Positions 12,584 through 21,030 are shown, numbered from the stretch's first letter. The stretch: DNA of 25,261 nucleotides from a virus (IMGVR_UViG_3300014911_000028:1-25261); one strand, 5' to 3'. Notes: generated by a model from the sequence alone, not told the origin. Translations and numbers: made by a program.

Positions 12584-12990
12584 TTGATCTTACAAAGTCC
12601 GACTATGTTGGGTGGAAAACCATAGCTACCTATATGAGACTAAGGGGTATTGATTATGTGTCCTATACTAACTATGTAAGACACTTTGAGATCTCCCTGA
12701 GTTTCAAAGATCCATCTCTCTACATCTCTGATTTCAGATACAAGCTGACTTTGTTTGAAAATTCAATGTTTAGTGGTGAGAGTGAATTTTCTGTTATGGG
12801 AATGTGTGTCTATGAGTTTTGTAAAGATTGTGGTGGTGAATGTGGAAATGGGTGCATCTTGTTTATAAACTGCTATGATAACAATTCCTTTCAGGTGGTG
12901 GGTTATAGTGATACAAGGATGTTGGGAGAAGAATATTACAAATTATTTAATAACAAACTTACTAAAGATATTGTAAAGAGAAAGGAGTAA
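12559..12990 (+). CDS. Possible distant array member, 143 aa
   Basis: The GTG start overlaps the previous gene by 25 nt and its SD is weak, so the start is uncertain. WKTIATY followed by MRLRGIDYVSY fits the helix, K/R-x-x-G-x-D and strand pattern of the array, and FKDPS resembles the FKDR position. The C-terminal part has a Cys cluster (CKDCGGECGNGC) absent from other members. Membership is tentative. Confidence 0.55.
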   Translation: MEDNIQGIIDLTKSDYVGWKTIATYMRLRGIDYVSYTNYVRHFEISLSFKDPSLYISDFRYKLTLFENSMFSGESEFSVMGMCVYEFCKDCGGECGNGCILFINCYDNNSFQVVGYSDTRMLGEEYYKLFNNKLTKDIVKRKE

Positions 12991-12994
12991 TACT

Positions 12995-13882
12995 ATGATT
13001 TGTTATTATCACATGTCTGATTTAGATGGACAGTGTAGTGGAGCAATTGTTAAATACTACCATCCAAGTTGTAGAATGGTAGGACTAAGGTATGATGATA
13101 AGGTAAATTGGGATGATGTGATAGGACAGGATGTTGTAATGGTGGATATATCTCTCAGACCTATTGAAAACATGATCTCAGTTGCAAAACTTGCAAAGAA
13201 AATGGTATGGATTGATCATCACAAATCCATCATGGATCAGTATGATGAATTCAAGGATGCTTTTGGTAAGAAATTTGTTGCAATCCTGAGTGATGAGAGA
13301 CTTGGAGATCACAGAGCTGCCTGTGAACTTACTTGGAAATTTTTCTCAGGTAAGAAATACACTCCTATAGGCATTCATCTTATAGGGAGATATGATGTGT
13401 GGGATCATGAAGCCCATCCTGATGTCCTACCTTTTCAGTATGGGATGAGAATGTATGATACCTTTCCAGTTGAAAAGTATATGGATACTGTATGGAATAA
13501 GGTTATAGATGATGATTGGAGTTTTTACCTTGACACAGTTGAGAAAGGTAAAGCAGTATTTCAATTTGTGAATAAGGATTACTCAGCTTTCAGGAGAGCG
13601 AATGCATTTGAAAGTGTTATTGATGGATACAGATGCATCTGTCTTAACAGAATCTCAGTCAATTCCAGAATATTTGGAGACCTTATATATGACTATGATA
13701 TGGCTGTTATATTTGGATACAAAGGAAAGGGAAAATGGAAAGTGTCTTTCTATACTGCAAGGGATGATATAGATGTATCCAAGATAGCAGAAAGGTATGG
13801 TGGGGGTGGACACAAACATGCTGGTGGAGCAATAGTAGATAGTATTGACTTTATACTAAAAGGAGAAAAACATGTTTCCTAA
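12995..13882 (+). CDS. DHH/DHHA1 family phosphoesterase, 295 aa
   Basis: AAAGGAG precedes the ATG. Metal-binding motifs in order: HMSDLDG (6-12), VDIS (50-53), DHH at 74-76 (WIDHHKS), an Asp in GRYDVWDHEAH about residue 135, and the C-terminal DHHA1 signature GGGGHKHAGG near 268-277. This is the layout of NrnA/RecJ-type and related exo-phosphoesterases that cut short oligonucleotides, cyclic dinucleotides or pAp. In a phage it could recycle nanoRNA or remove cyclic-nucleotide defence signals; substrate cannot be told from sequence. Overlaps the next gene by 11 nt. Confidence 0.9.
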   Translation: MICYYHMSDLDGQCSGAIVKYYHPSCRMVGLRYDDKVNWDDVIGQDVVMVDISLRPIENMISVAKLAKKMVWIDHHKSIMDQYDEFKDAFGKKFVAILSDERLGDHRAACELTWKFFSGKKYTPIGIHLIGRYDVWDHEAHPDVLPFQYGMRMYDTFPVEKYMDTVWNKVIDDDWSFYLDTVEKGKAVFQFVNKDYSAFRRANAFESVIDGYRCICLNRISVNSRIFGDLIYDYDMAVIFGYKGKGKWKVSFYTARDDIDVSKIAERYGGGGHKHAGGAIVDSIDFILKGEKHVS

Positions 13883-14513
13883 GACAGTCAGAGTGGGAAT
13901 ACTTGACTACAGTATCCATTTCCCATACAAGTTTGATGATGATGAGTGTATGGGAGCTACGATGGTAAATAATATATACATTTCAGATACATACAAGAGA
14001 AAGAGAGTTAGTAATACAAGTATAGTGAATACTTTTCTACATGAGCTTTTTCATGCTATAGATTCATTCTATCTATCATCTATATTGGATGACAGAATTG
14101 TAACTCTGCTTGCAAATGGCTGGATTGATATTCTGTATAACAATGACATTTATCTTGATAAGATAAATAGTGTAATAGTTCAGATGGGAAATAGATTCAG
14201 GGTTAACATTATAGATAGAAATAGCATTCCCTTTCATTCATCTCAGAGAGATGCTCTTGTAACTGTTGATGTTGAAAGATTAAGTCTTAACATCTATAAA
14301 GATGTTAATGCAGATAGTAAATACCTATTCTCTCTTATGATAGTTGGGATCTTTGTGATGATTAATTTTAATCTATTCAATGGAGAACTCACCCAGATAA
14401 ATTCTGATATAGATGTTAAGAGTATCTTAGGAAAAGCCTTTACTCAGGTATTGTATGATAATCCTTGGATACTCAGATTATCTGATGTTATAAGGAGTGG
14501 TGATAACTCATGA
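13872..14513 (+). CDS. HExxH metallopeptidase-like phage protein, 213 aa
   Basis: AAAAGGAGAAAAAC precedes the ATG. The N-terminus is a beta-rich arm (VRVGILDYSIHFPY), then a zinc motif HELFH at 57-61 within TFLHELFHAID, and DDRIVTLLANGWIDIL downstream, where a third ligand could lie. From family knowledge this resembles small phage proteins with HELLHAID that are usually annotated as hypothetical metallopeptidases; the C-terminal ~110 residues here are longer than usual. ATGA overlap with the next gene. Confidence 0.75.
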   Translation: MFPKTVRVGILDYSIHFPYKFDDDECMGATMVNNIYISDTYKRKRVSNTSIVNTFLHELFHAIDSFYLSSILDDRIVTLLANGWIDILYNNDIYLDKINSVIVQMGNRFRVNIIDRNSIPFHSSQRDALVTVDVERLSLNIYKDVNADSKYLFSLMIVGIFVMINFNLFNGELTQINSDIDVKSILGKAFTQVLYDNPWILRLSDVIRSGDNS

Positions 14514-14571
14514 AATACTGTGGGACTTGTAAAAGGAGAAACACTTGTAAAAAACTGTGTGCTCAGAATGA
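14510..14571 (+). repeat. 62-bp exact direct repeat, copy 2 (source gene)
   Basis: First 62 bp of the intact gene; identical to 11249-11310. Here the ATG overlaps the stop of the preceding gene, whereas in copy 1 it follows the IscB1 stop. Confidence 0.95.
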
Positions 14572-14956
14572 GAAATGGGTTAATAAGTATGTAAGGAATG
14601 CACCATTTGATACCCTTATTGCATCGGTTCTACCAATTACTGAATGCATCCAGTATGGTAATCCTGATAAGTCTGATAAGAGATTGGCAGTGGAGTTGTA
14701 TTACCTTGATGGAAAGTCTATAGACGAGATATGTTATCATGTTGAGCTGAGTCCAAGAATGTTAAGATACATGATTGATAGAATTGAGCAGGAAAGGAGT
14801 AGGCTGGGTAAATACAGTCTCATGAATAAGATCCTTACTTGCTATCTGGATAGAAAAATAGAGAATATGTCAGAAATAGCAAATATTTGTAAGACTTATC
14901 CACTCAAGGTAAAAAGACTTATAGATGATTTCCTACAAAAATGTGGAATTTCTTAG
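14510..14956 (+). CDS. Cys-rich N-terminus plus sigma-region-4-like HTH protein, 148 aa
   Basis: The N-terminus has a CxxC-x5-CxxxC cluster (Cys 4, 7, 13, 17). The middle (RLAVELYYLDGKSIDEICYHVELSPRMLRYM in two halves) looks like a helix-turn-helix of sigma region 4 or ArpU type. The last gene before the gap in front of the terminase, a place where late-gene activators often lie, so a late transcription regulator is a reasonable inference. Its first 62 bp are duplicated behind IscB1. Confidence 0.6.
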   Translation: MKYCGTCKRRNTCKKLCAQNEKWVNKYVRNAPFDTLIASVLPITECIQYGNPDKSDKRLAVELYYLDGKSIDEICYHVELSPRMLRYMIDRIEQERSRLGKYSLMNKILTCYLDRKIENMSEIANICKTYPLKVKRLIDDFLQKCGIS

Positions 14957-15252
14957 TTATCTTTTTTCTTATTGAGAATCAGTTGCAATAAGGAATAAAA
15001 TAAGCCTGCCTAAGTTCTTAATAATTTTGCCTATTTAGACTCACCTCTAAAAATTCCTTGTAAAATCCACTATATATAGAAAGGGGTTTTGAAATCCCTT
15101 ATCTTTTCTGCTTTCAGGACACTCTTATCAGAGCAATGGGATGGGGAAGATAGCAGTTTTGGTGGGATAGCTTAGGCGGTTAGCCATTCTTTACTATTTC
15201 AGATCCCATCTTTTCCCTTTCCCACTTTTTTCTTTATGGAGATGTTGTTTCT
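14957..15252 (+). other. Gap before late operon; possible late promoter, pac/cos or leader RNA
   Basis: About 300 nt without a supported gene. Seen: a T-rich stretch after the stop (possible weak termination), AAGGG (15081-15085) / CCCTT (15096-15100) flanking a short loop, and a purine segment TGGGATGGGGAAG (about 15138-15150) partly complementary to the pyrimidine segment at about 15212-15226. No convincing -35/-10 was found, so a phage-encoded activator may be needed. Position immediately upstream of the small terminase also suits a packaging site. Confidence 0.4.
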
Positions 15253-15744
15253 ATGCCTGCTGGAAATGTCAATTTTGTAGAGAGACTTAACAGACTTAAT
15301 GAGATAAAGAGATTATTAGATCAGGGTAAGACCAACCATGAGATAGCAAAAGAAACTGGTCTGCCTATTGAGACAGTCAGGAGAAACATAAAGTATCTTG
15401 ATGACTTGATGAGCTCTGATCTTACTCCTGAGCAGATCGCTGAGAAAAGATCGGAGCTGTATCTTGAATTGATTGAAGCAAGCAACGAAGCGAGGCAGTT
15501 GTTTGATAAATATAAGACTCAGGGAAAATCAGTTGATGCAAAGCGATTCTTTGACGCATGGCTTGAAACAATACAATTGAGAGCAAAACTATATGGTCTT
15601 GATAATGTGAAAGTGGATGCATTTACTCAGGTAAACACTCAGATAAACATATCAGAGCCTGAGAGAATAGATCCAGAAATAGGTAAAAAGATAGCAGATG
15701 CCATCATATTGGAGCATGAAAAACGAGTAAGGGAGAATGTCTAG
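15253..15744 (+). CDS. terS: Terminase small subunit, 163 aa
   Basis: DNA-recognition subunit of the packaging motor. N-terminal helix-turn-helix at about 10-45 (LDQGKTNHEIAKETGLPIET), then helical oligomerisation region (ELYLELIEASNEARQLFDKY). Size and position directly before the large terminase, with an 8-nt overlap, fit. GGAG lies 11 nt before the ATG. Identified from layout and HTH rather than from strong similarity. Confidence 0.8.
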   Translation: MPAGNVNFVERLNRLNEIKRLLDQGKTNHEIAKETGLPIETVRRNIKYLDDLMSSDLTPEQIAEKRSELYLELIEASNEARQLFDKYKTQGKSVDAKRFFDAWLETIQLRAKLYGLDNVKVDAFTQVNTQINISEPERIDPEIGKKIADAIILEHEKRVRENV

Positions 15745-17662
15745 ATATTACGAAAGAGAAGAGCCCAAATATAGTAGTGTGGATGAAGTAGAAAAGCATA
15801 GGAAAGAGCTTGCAAAAGAGTATGATGGTAAATTACCAGATTATTTACATGATTATTTTGATGACGAAAGAGAGAAAGTATTAAGAGAAGAGTTTTACAG
15901 AGAAGTTGAAAAGAATAGACAGAAATTCAGGGATCTTAGTCTTGATGAAAAGATAGAGTTTAAGAGACAGAGAGACGAAAAGTTCTGGTCAGAAAATAAA
16001 CTTGCACTTGTAAAGAAAAGAAAGAGACATTCCAATCCAGTTTATCCTGAACCACCAAAGGCAGTAGAGAGAGTGGAACAGGAGAGAGAGCTAACACCTG
16101 AGGAATTACTTGCCTTAAAGAAACTATGTGAGAATAATCTGTATCTATTCGCAGTCAGATATTTCCCACACTACCTTAGCAAACCATCAAGTAAACTCCA
16201 CAGATTCCTATATAATACCCTTACAAGAGACATAAACAGAGCACACAAGAAAAAAACACTAGGACCACTTAAGCTGGCTATTGCAGCTCCAAGAGACAGT
16301 GCCAAGACTACCATTGTAGGTTGTATCCTCCCAGTATGGTGTGTCTGTTATAAGAAAAAGCATTACATAGGAATAATATCAAGTTCAAGTTCAACTGCTG
16401 AAGAAAGGCTCTATGATATAAAGACTGAGTTGGAGCATAATGAAAAACTTAAGAGAGATTTTCCTGAAGCATGTGGAAAAGGGCCTATATGGAGAAATAA
16501 TGAAATAATAACAAGGAACAATGTAAAGATTGGAGCCTATGGAACTGGTAGTCAGATAAGGGGTAGGAAATTTGGAACACATAGGTTCGGTCTTGTTGTG
16601 AATGATGATATCGAAGAAGTAGAAATGATCAGATCAGAAGCTTTGAGACAGTCTATTTACAAATGGTTTAATCAGGATCTCATCCATGCTGGTTCAGATG
16701 ACTGTGATTACATAATGATAGGAACTATTCTTGGTAGAGAAGCCCTACTATACAAGTTGATTGAAACTGATGAGTATCCAGATTGGCATGGGATAAAATT
16801 TAAAGCACTTGAAAAATTCCCCAATAATATGGAACTGTGGGATGAGTGGTATAAGATCCTGACAGATAGGTTCAATCCCAATGCAAAGGATGATGCTTGG
16901 CAGTTTTATCAGGAGCACAGAGCTGAGATGGATGAAGGGGCTGAGTTGCTCTGGCCTGAAGGAGATCCATTGTATAACTTGATGATTGAATACTATTCAA
17001 GACCTACAAGTTTTTATCATGAAAAACAGAATGAAGCACTTGATCCAAGTCAGACTCTGGTGAGTATGGACAATATCCACTTTGAGAATTTTTCAACTAA
17101 TCCAGAGATAAAGAAAATACTTAAGAATTGTGTTTACTATGGAGCACTTGATCCATCTCTAGGAAAGAAAAGCACATCTGATTACTCGTGTATTGTTACT
17201 CTGGCAAGAGATATAAAGAGTGGATACATCTATGTTGTAGATATTGACATGAAGAGGAGATCTGTAGATGATCAGATCTATGCAATCCTTGCTCACCATG
17301 AGAAATACAGATATAGAGCCTTTGCAATTGAGACAAATGCCTTTCAGGTAGTGGTTGCAGATATTCTCAGAAAGAAATCAAGGGAAACTGGCATATATGT
17401 GCCAGTAAAAGAAGTAAAGGCGGTAACTGATAAGAGAATGAGATTTGAAAGTGTTGTTCCATTTATATATGATGGGACAATTGTATTTGATAAGCATAAG
17501 ATGAATACAAAGAAAATGTATAATGAGGCAGTGTATCAGATGATCTATTTTACTGGTGTTGGTGATGAGAAGGATGACTTTGTAGATGCTCTTGGTTATG
17601 CTTTCCAAATAGCAAAAGGTAGTGGGTTTAAACTACTTACCAGACCAGCTAAGAGGAATTAG
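15737..17662 (+). CDS. terL: Terminase large subunit, 641 aa
   Basis: Packaging ATPase and headful/cos nuclease. Walker A-like APRDSAKTT at 184-192, arginine-rich GSQIRGRKFGTHR at 271-283, Walker B LVVNDDIEE at 286-294, coupling motif IMIGT at 326-330. C-terminal RNase H-like nuclease acidic residues at Asp472 (GALDPS), Glu532 (AIETNA) and Asp617 (DDFVDAL). The ~120-residue charged N-terminal extension before the ATPase is longer than in many TerL. Acts at the portal vertex during assembly. The frame is intact. Confidence 0.95.
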   Translation: MSRYYEREEPKYSSVDEVEKHRKELAKEYDGKLPDYLHDYFDDEREKVLREEFYREVEKNRQKFRDLSLDEKIEFKRQRDEKFWSENKLALVKKRKRHSNPVYPEPPKAVERVEQERELTPEELLALKKLCENNLYLFAVRYFPHYLSKPSSKLHRFLYNTLTRDINRAHKKKTLGPLKLAIAAPRDSAKTTIVGCILPVWCVCYKKKHYIGIISSSSSTAEERLYDIKTELEHNEKLKRDFPEACGKGPIWRNNEIITRNNVKIGAYGTGSQIRGRKFGTHRFGLVVNDDIEEVEMIRSEALRQSIYKWFNQDLIHAGSDDCDYIMIGTILGREALLYKLIETDEYPDWHGIKFKALEKFPNNMELWDEWYKILTDRFNPNAKDDAWQFYQEHRAEMDEGAELLWPEGDPLYNLMIEYYSRPTSFYHEKQNEALDPSQTLVSMDNIHFENFSTNPEIKKILKNCVYYGALDPSLGKKSTSDYSCIVTLARDIKSGYIYVVDIDMKRRSVDDQIYAILAHHEKYRYRAFAIETNAFQVVVADILRKKSRETGIYVPVKEVKAVTDKRMRFESVVPFIYDGTIVFDKHKMNTKKMYNEAVYQMIYFTGVGDEKDDFVDALGYAFQIAKGSGFKLLTRPAKRN

Positions 17663-17672
17663 GGGGTAGAAG

Positions 17673-19226
17673 GTGGCAGAGAATAGTAAACAGATAAAAT
17701 TGGCAGATAGGAGACATCCCTACTACGAAGACAATGTTGATATGTGGGAGATGTATTATGATGCTGTAAAAGGTGGGGATAATTTTGTAAATGATTCTTA
17801 TCTGTTCTCACACATGTTGGAAGATGAAGATAGTTATGATGATAGATTGTCAAGAGCCTACTATCTCAATTTCTGTGAGACAGTAGTTAATATATATAAT
17901 TTCTATATATTTAGGGAAAACATAGAGAGACCACCTGATCAGAGATTGATAGATTTTAGAAAGAATGCAAATGGTAGGGGAGACCACATATCCAAAGTTA
18001 TAAGGGATATAGGATATTGGTCTCTGGTATATGGAGTTGTCCATGTCCTTGTGGATGTTCCAAGAGTTGGAAATGGGAAAAGGATAAGTAGGAGAGACGC
18101 AAAAAAGAAAGGAATTCATCCTTATTGCAAACTCATCTATCCTACAAGGCTTGTTGATTGGTCTGTAGATGATGTGGGAAAATTTAATTGGGTGCTGATA
18201 AAAGAAGATTACTTTGATGATAGTGATCCTTTTAAAGAGAGATCCACATACAAGCACTACAGACTGATCACTAAAGAAATGTGGAGAGTGGAAGATGAAG
18301 ATGGTAATCTGGTGAAGTATCCAGATGGATCCCCAGCAGAAGGAGAGAATAAGCTGGGGATTGTCCCTGTAATTACTGTATATCATAGGGAGTCGGATAA
18401 AGATAAGATAGGGGAGTCTCTATTAAAGGATATAGTGTATGTAAACAGAGCCATAATGAATTGGTGCTCTTGTATAGATGAGCAAATTGAAAGACATACA
18501 TTTTCTCAGTTGGTTGTGCCAGATGCAGGAGAGTTGGCTGAAGCACAGGAGACAGGAGATGACCCACTTTACAAGATAGGGACATCTACCATCTGGACAT
18601 TTCCCGCAAATGCCAACCATCCACCAAGATTTATATCTCCTGATACAACTAATATAAGGACAATCTGGAATCTCATACTTGACCACGCCAAAGAGATATT
18701 CAGGATGGCAGGATTGCTTGGCTCTACTGGGGATCTGTATGTAAGTAGATCTGGTAGAGCTGCTCAGATAGGATTTCAAGGTGTAAATGCTGCACTTGCA
18801 GAAAAGGCATCCACATATCAGATGTGTGAAAATGAAATCTCCAAATTGGTATTGATGTATCTGGATGAAGATGTAGAAAGCTATGAAGAAGTCAAGTATC
18901 CATCTACATTTGATGTGGCATCCTTGTCTGAAGAAATAGATTCACTGTTCAGGGTAATGGAAAAGAATTTCTCAGCCACATTGAATAAGATGATACAGAA
19001 AAACATAGCAAGGAGAGCTGTTCCACTTGCTCCTGAAAGTATTAGAAAGCAGATTGAAGATGAGATAGATAGTAGTAGTGGAGTGGTAGAGCAGACCAAG
19101 AGAGAGAGAAAGGGATCTACTGAAGATGGTAATCCGAATACCAATTTGGGAGAGACATTCAGGAGTTATGAAGATGTGTATAGGGAAGAAGTGCAGCATA
19201 GGACATCGGAAAAGGAGCAAGAATAG
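17673..19226 (+). CDS. Phage portal protein, 517 aa
   Basis: GTG start 10 nt after TerL, with GGGGG upstream. Begins with HPYYEDNVDMW and DSYLFSHMLEDEDSYDDRL, then alpha/beta core segments including VPVITVYHRES and IWTFPANANHP; after LGSTG comes a long helical part, and the C-terminus is a charged tail. Length and place between TerL and scaffold are those of a 12-subunit portal. The sequence resembles DUF4055-like portals; that subfamily assignment is from memory. Confidence 0.85.
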   Translation: MAENSKQIKLADRRHPYYEDNVDMWEMYYDAVKGGDNFVNDSYLFSHMLEDEDSYDDRLSRAYYLNFCETVVNIYNFYIFRENIERPPDQRLIDFRKNANGRGDHISKVIRDIGYWSLVYGVVHVLVDVPRVGNGKRISRRDAKKKGIHPYCKLIYPTRLVDWSVDDVGKFNWVLIKEDYFDDSDPFKERSTYKHYRLITKEMWRVEDEDGNLVKYPDGSPAEGENKLGIVPVITVYHRESDKDKIGESLLKDIVYVNRAIMNWCSCIDEQIERHTFSQLVVPDAGELAEAQETGDDPLYKIGTSTIWTFPANANHPPRFISPDTTNIRTIWNLILDHAKEIFRMAGLLGSTGDLYVSRSGRAAQIGFQGVNAALAEKASTYQMCENEISKLVLMYLDEDVESYEEVKYPSTFDVASLSEEIDSLFRVMEKNFSATLNKMIQKNIARRAVPLAPESIRKQIEDEIDSSSGVVEQTKRERKGSTEDGNPNTNLGETFRSYEDVYREEVQHRTSEKEQE

Positions 19227-19238
19227 GAGTTGGACTGA

Positions 19239-19817
19239 GTGAAAAGATTATTTACTATCATTTTACTATCTTTTCTATTTACCATAACTTTCTGTGTAAG
19301 GGCTGATACTCCGTCAAAGTTAACAAAAGTCTACAAGTGGATGTGTGATAATCCAGAAGGGAGTAAAGACCTTAAGATCAAGACTCTGTTTGATGGATCT
19401 ATTCTGGTTCAGAGACAAGTAGTAAAAGAGGAAGACATAAGTAAGTTTGACTATAAGTGGAGATGGAATCTCCATCTGGTTGCTGTTGTGTATGTAACTG
19501 ATGGAAAAGAAAAGTGGTATAGAAAGTCCATTTGGTTTCAGGTAAGGGAGTATCAGGCTCTTGTATCAGGAGATAGGCAGTTTGTAGAATATTGGCTTGC
19601 TGACCTTGATCTTGATGGTAAGGTGGATCAGTATTTTAAGAAATTTGAAATTACTACACCGAGCTGTAATACAGAATATTTTAGATTTGTTTTTCCACAG
19701 TATCCTAAAGGGTTTGTGAACTTTGATTGGTATAAGATGTCAAAAAAGGAGCTTGATGAGGTTTTCAATAAAGAATTAAACTTTTGGCATAATGTTATGA
19801 TGAATAAATCAATCTAA
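19239..19817 (+). CDS. Exported protein in head operon, 192 aa
   Basis: GTG start with AGGAG upstream. Clear signal peptide: MKRLFTIILLSFLFTITFC then VRA with likely cleavage before DTPSK. The mature part is beta-rich with many Trp/Tyr (KWRWNLHLVAVVYV is close to the visible pattern) and a Cys pair. A secreted or periplasmic protein between portal and scaffold is not part of the usual head module, so it may be a moron gene acting on the host surface, for example in superinfection exclusion. Function not known. Confidence 0.8.
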   Translation: MKRLFTIILLSFLFTITFCVRADTPSKLTKVYKWMCDNPEGSKDLKIKTLFDGSILVQRQVVKEEDISKFDYKWRWNLHLVAVVYVTDGKEKWYRKSIWFQVREYQALVSGDRQFVEYWLADLDLDGKVDQYFKKFEITTPSCNTEYFRFVFPQYPKGFVNFDWYKMSKKELDEVFNKELNFWHNVMMNKSI

Positions 19818-19833
19818 GAATAGGAGGTATGTC

Positions 19834-20784
19834 ATGGAAAGAGATGAAAGGCTGGATAGCCAGACCACGCTGGATAGCAATGATGATAAAGATTTAGACA
19901 ATAATAAAGTTACTGATACTCAAAAAGATGATAAGGATAAGGACTTTGATCCAGATGAAAGGATCTCTTATCTTGAATCAGAACTCAAAAAAGTGATTCA
20001 GCAGAGAGATAGAGCTAAGAGAGAAAGAAGAACATTGCAGGAAAAGTTAAGAGAACTTGAACCTCAGGTCTCAAAGCTCTCAGATTTTGATAAAATCCAG
20101 CAGGAATTACAAGAGTTGAGAGAGTTCAGACAGAAGGTGTTAGAGGAGGAGGAAAAGAGGAAGCTGGAAAAGGCAGATGAGGTGGAAAGGGAAAGGATAA
20201 GGGCTAAGAAAGAGATTGAGAAACTGAGAGCTGAATTTGATGAGCAACTCAAGACATTGCAATCTGAAAGAGAGAAATTTGAAAATGAACTCAAGCAGAA
20301 ACAGTCTCAGATAGAAAAGTTGAGAGACTACAGACTGCAAGCTGAAATACTTGATGCAGTAAGAAAATACAAACCCATTAATCCCAACCAGATAGTTAAG
20401 CTGGTTAAGGATAGGTTCACATACGATCCTGACCTTGACAGATTTGTTGCAATAGAGAGAGATGAAAGGGGAAAGATCAGGGATGAAAAGACTGTGGATG
20501 AAGTGCTAAAAGAGTTTGCTGAAGATCCTGATAATGACAACTTGTTTGAAGCAAGTGTAAGTGGGAAAGGAGTAGGTGGATCTGCTACCACCAAGACTGG
20601 TGCAAGTCCAGCTAAGGAGTCAAATTATGGGAAATACAATCCCAATGATCCCAAGATAAAGAAAGAGGCAGAAATGCTGGGATTGAGTGTGGAAGACCTG
20701 ATAGAGATATACAAGAAAAGAGATGAGAAATTGGAGCGGATACAGAAACAAAGAGACAAAATACAGAGACCATCTATTTTTTAA
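19834..20784 (+). CDS. Capsid scaffolding protein, 316 aa
   Basis: AGGAGG lies 8 nt upstream of the ATG. N-terminal ~45 residues are Asp/Lys-rich and disordered, followed by a very long coiled coil (about 45-165, many Glu/Lys/Arg heptads), a small helical domain around 170-235, and a basic C-terminal tail (KLERIQKQRDKIQRP) that could bind the capsid protein. This is the typical layout of a scaffold that guides head assembly. Located upstream of the decoration and capsid genes, now separated from them by IscB2. Confidence 0.8.
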   Translation: MERDERLDSQTTLDSNDDKDLDNNKVTDTQKDDKDKDFDPDERISYLESELKKVIQQRDRAKRERRTLQEKLRELEPQVSKLSDFDKIQQELQELREFRQKVLEEEEKRKLEKADEVERERIRAKKEIEKLRAEFDEQLKTLQSEREKFENELKQKQSQIEKLRDYRLQAEILDAVRKYKPINPNQIVKLVKDRFTYDPDLDRFVAIERDERGKIRDEKTVDEVLKEFAEDPDNDNLFEASVSGKGVGGSATTKTGASPAKESNYGKYNPNDPKIKKEAEMLGLSVEDLIEIYKKRDEKLERIQKQRDKIQRPSIF

Positions 20785-20793
20785 ATATAGATT

Positions 20794-21030
20794 ATGGCCG
20801 AGTTGAGGTGTTATAGGTTCCCACTAATAAAGCCTATAACCAGCCTTAGCCTGATGGCTACGACAAGAGAAGTTATCACATCTTGGGATGCATTCGCCAG
20901 TTCCAAGCTCTGTGGTTATGGTTCTATTGCTCTCATTGTGGGAGTGAGAGTGTAGGGTCATAACATGTAAGCTCTCTTGTCATTGGCGAGGCGAACTTTA
21001 CCCCTATTTGGGAGGTTCTCTTTAAGGAGA
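20794..21030 (+). ncRNA. Predicted IscB omega-RNA 2 with guide
   Basis: First stem GTTATAGG (20810-20817) / CCTATAAC (20833-20840); long-range stem GACAAGAGA (20862-20870) / TCTCTTGTC (20973-20981); inside it GTTATG (20915-20920) / CATAAC (20959-20964) and CTCTCA/TGAGAG (20930-20950); possible pseudoknot TTCGCC (20893-20898) / GGCGAA (20990-20995). Shape and order match omega-RNA 1, and a TTCGC-loop hairpin with TCCA on its 3' side is conserved. The predicted guide, about 20794-20809, is ATGGCCGAGTTGAGGT. Ends are inferred. Confidence 0.78.

Noticed and set aside
9709-14491. Guide of IscB1 matching the region just upstream of gene 14510
   Set aside because: Only ATGTTAT (7 nt, 14485-14491) is shared; chance level, although such a match would have fitted the proposed origin of the element.
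17850-18779. Long minus-strand frames (118 and 178 codons)
   Set aside because: They are antisense to the portal gene, have no SD, and follow from its biased codon use.
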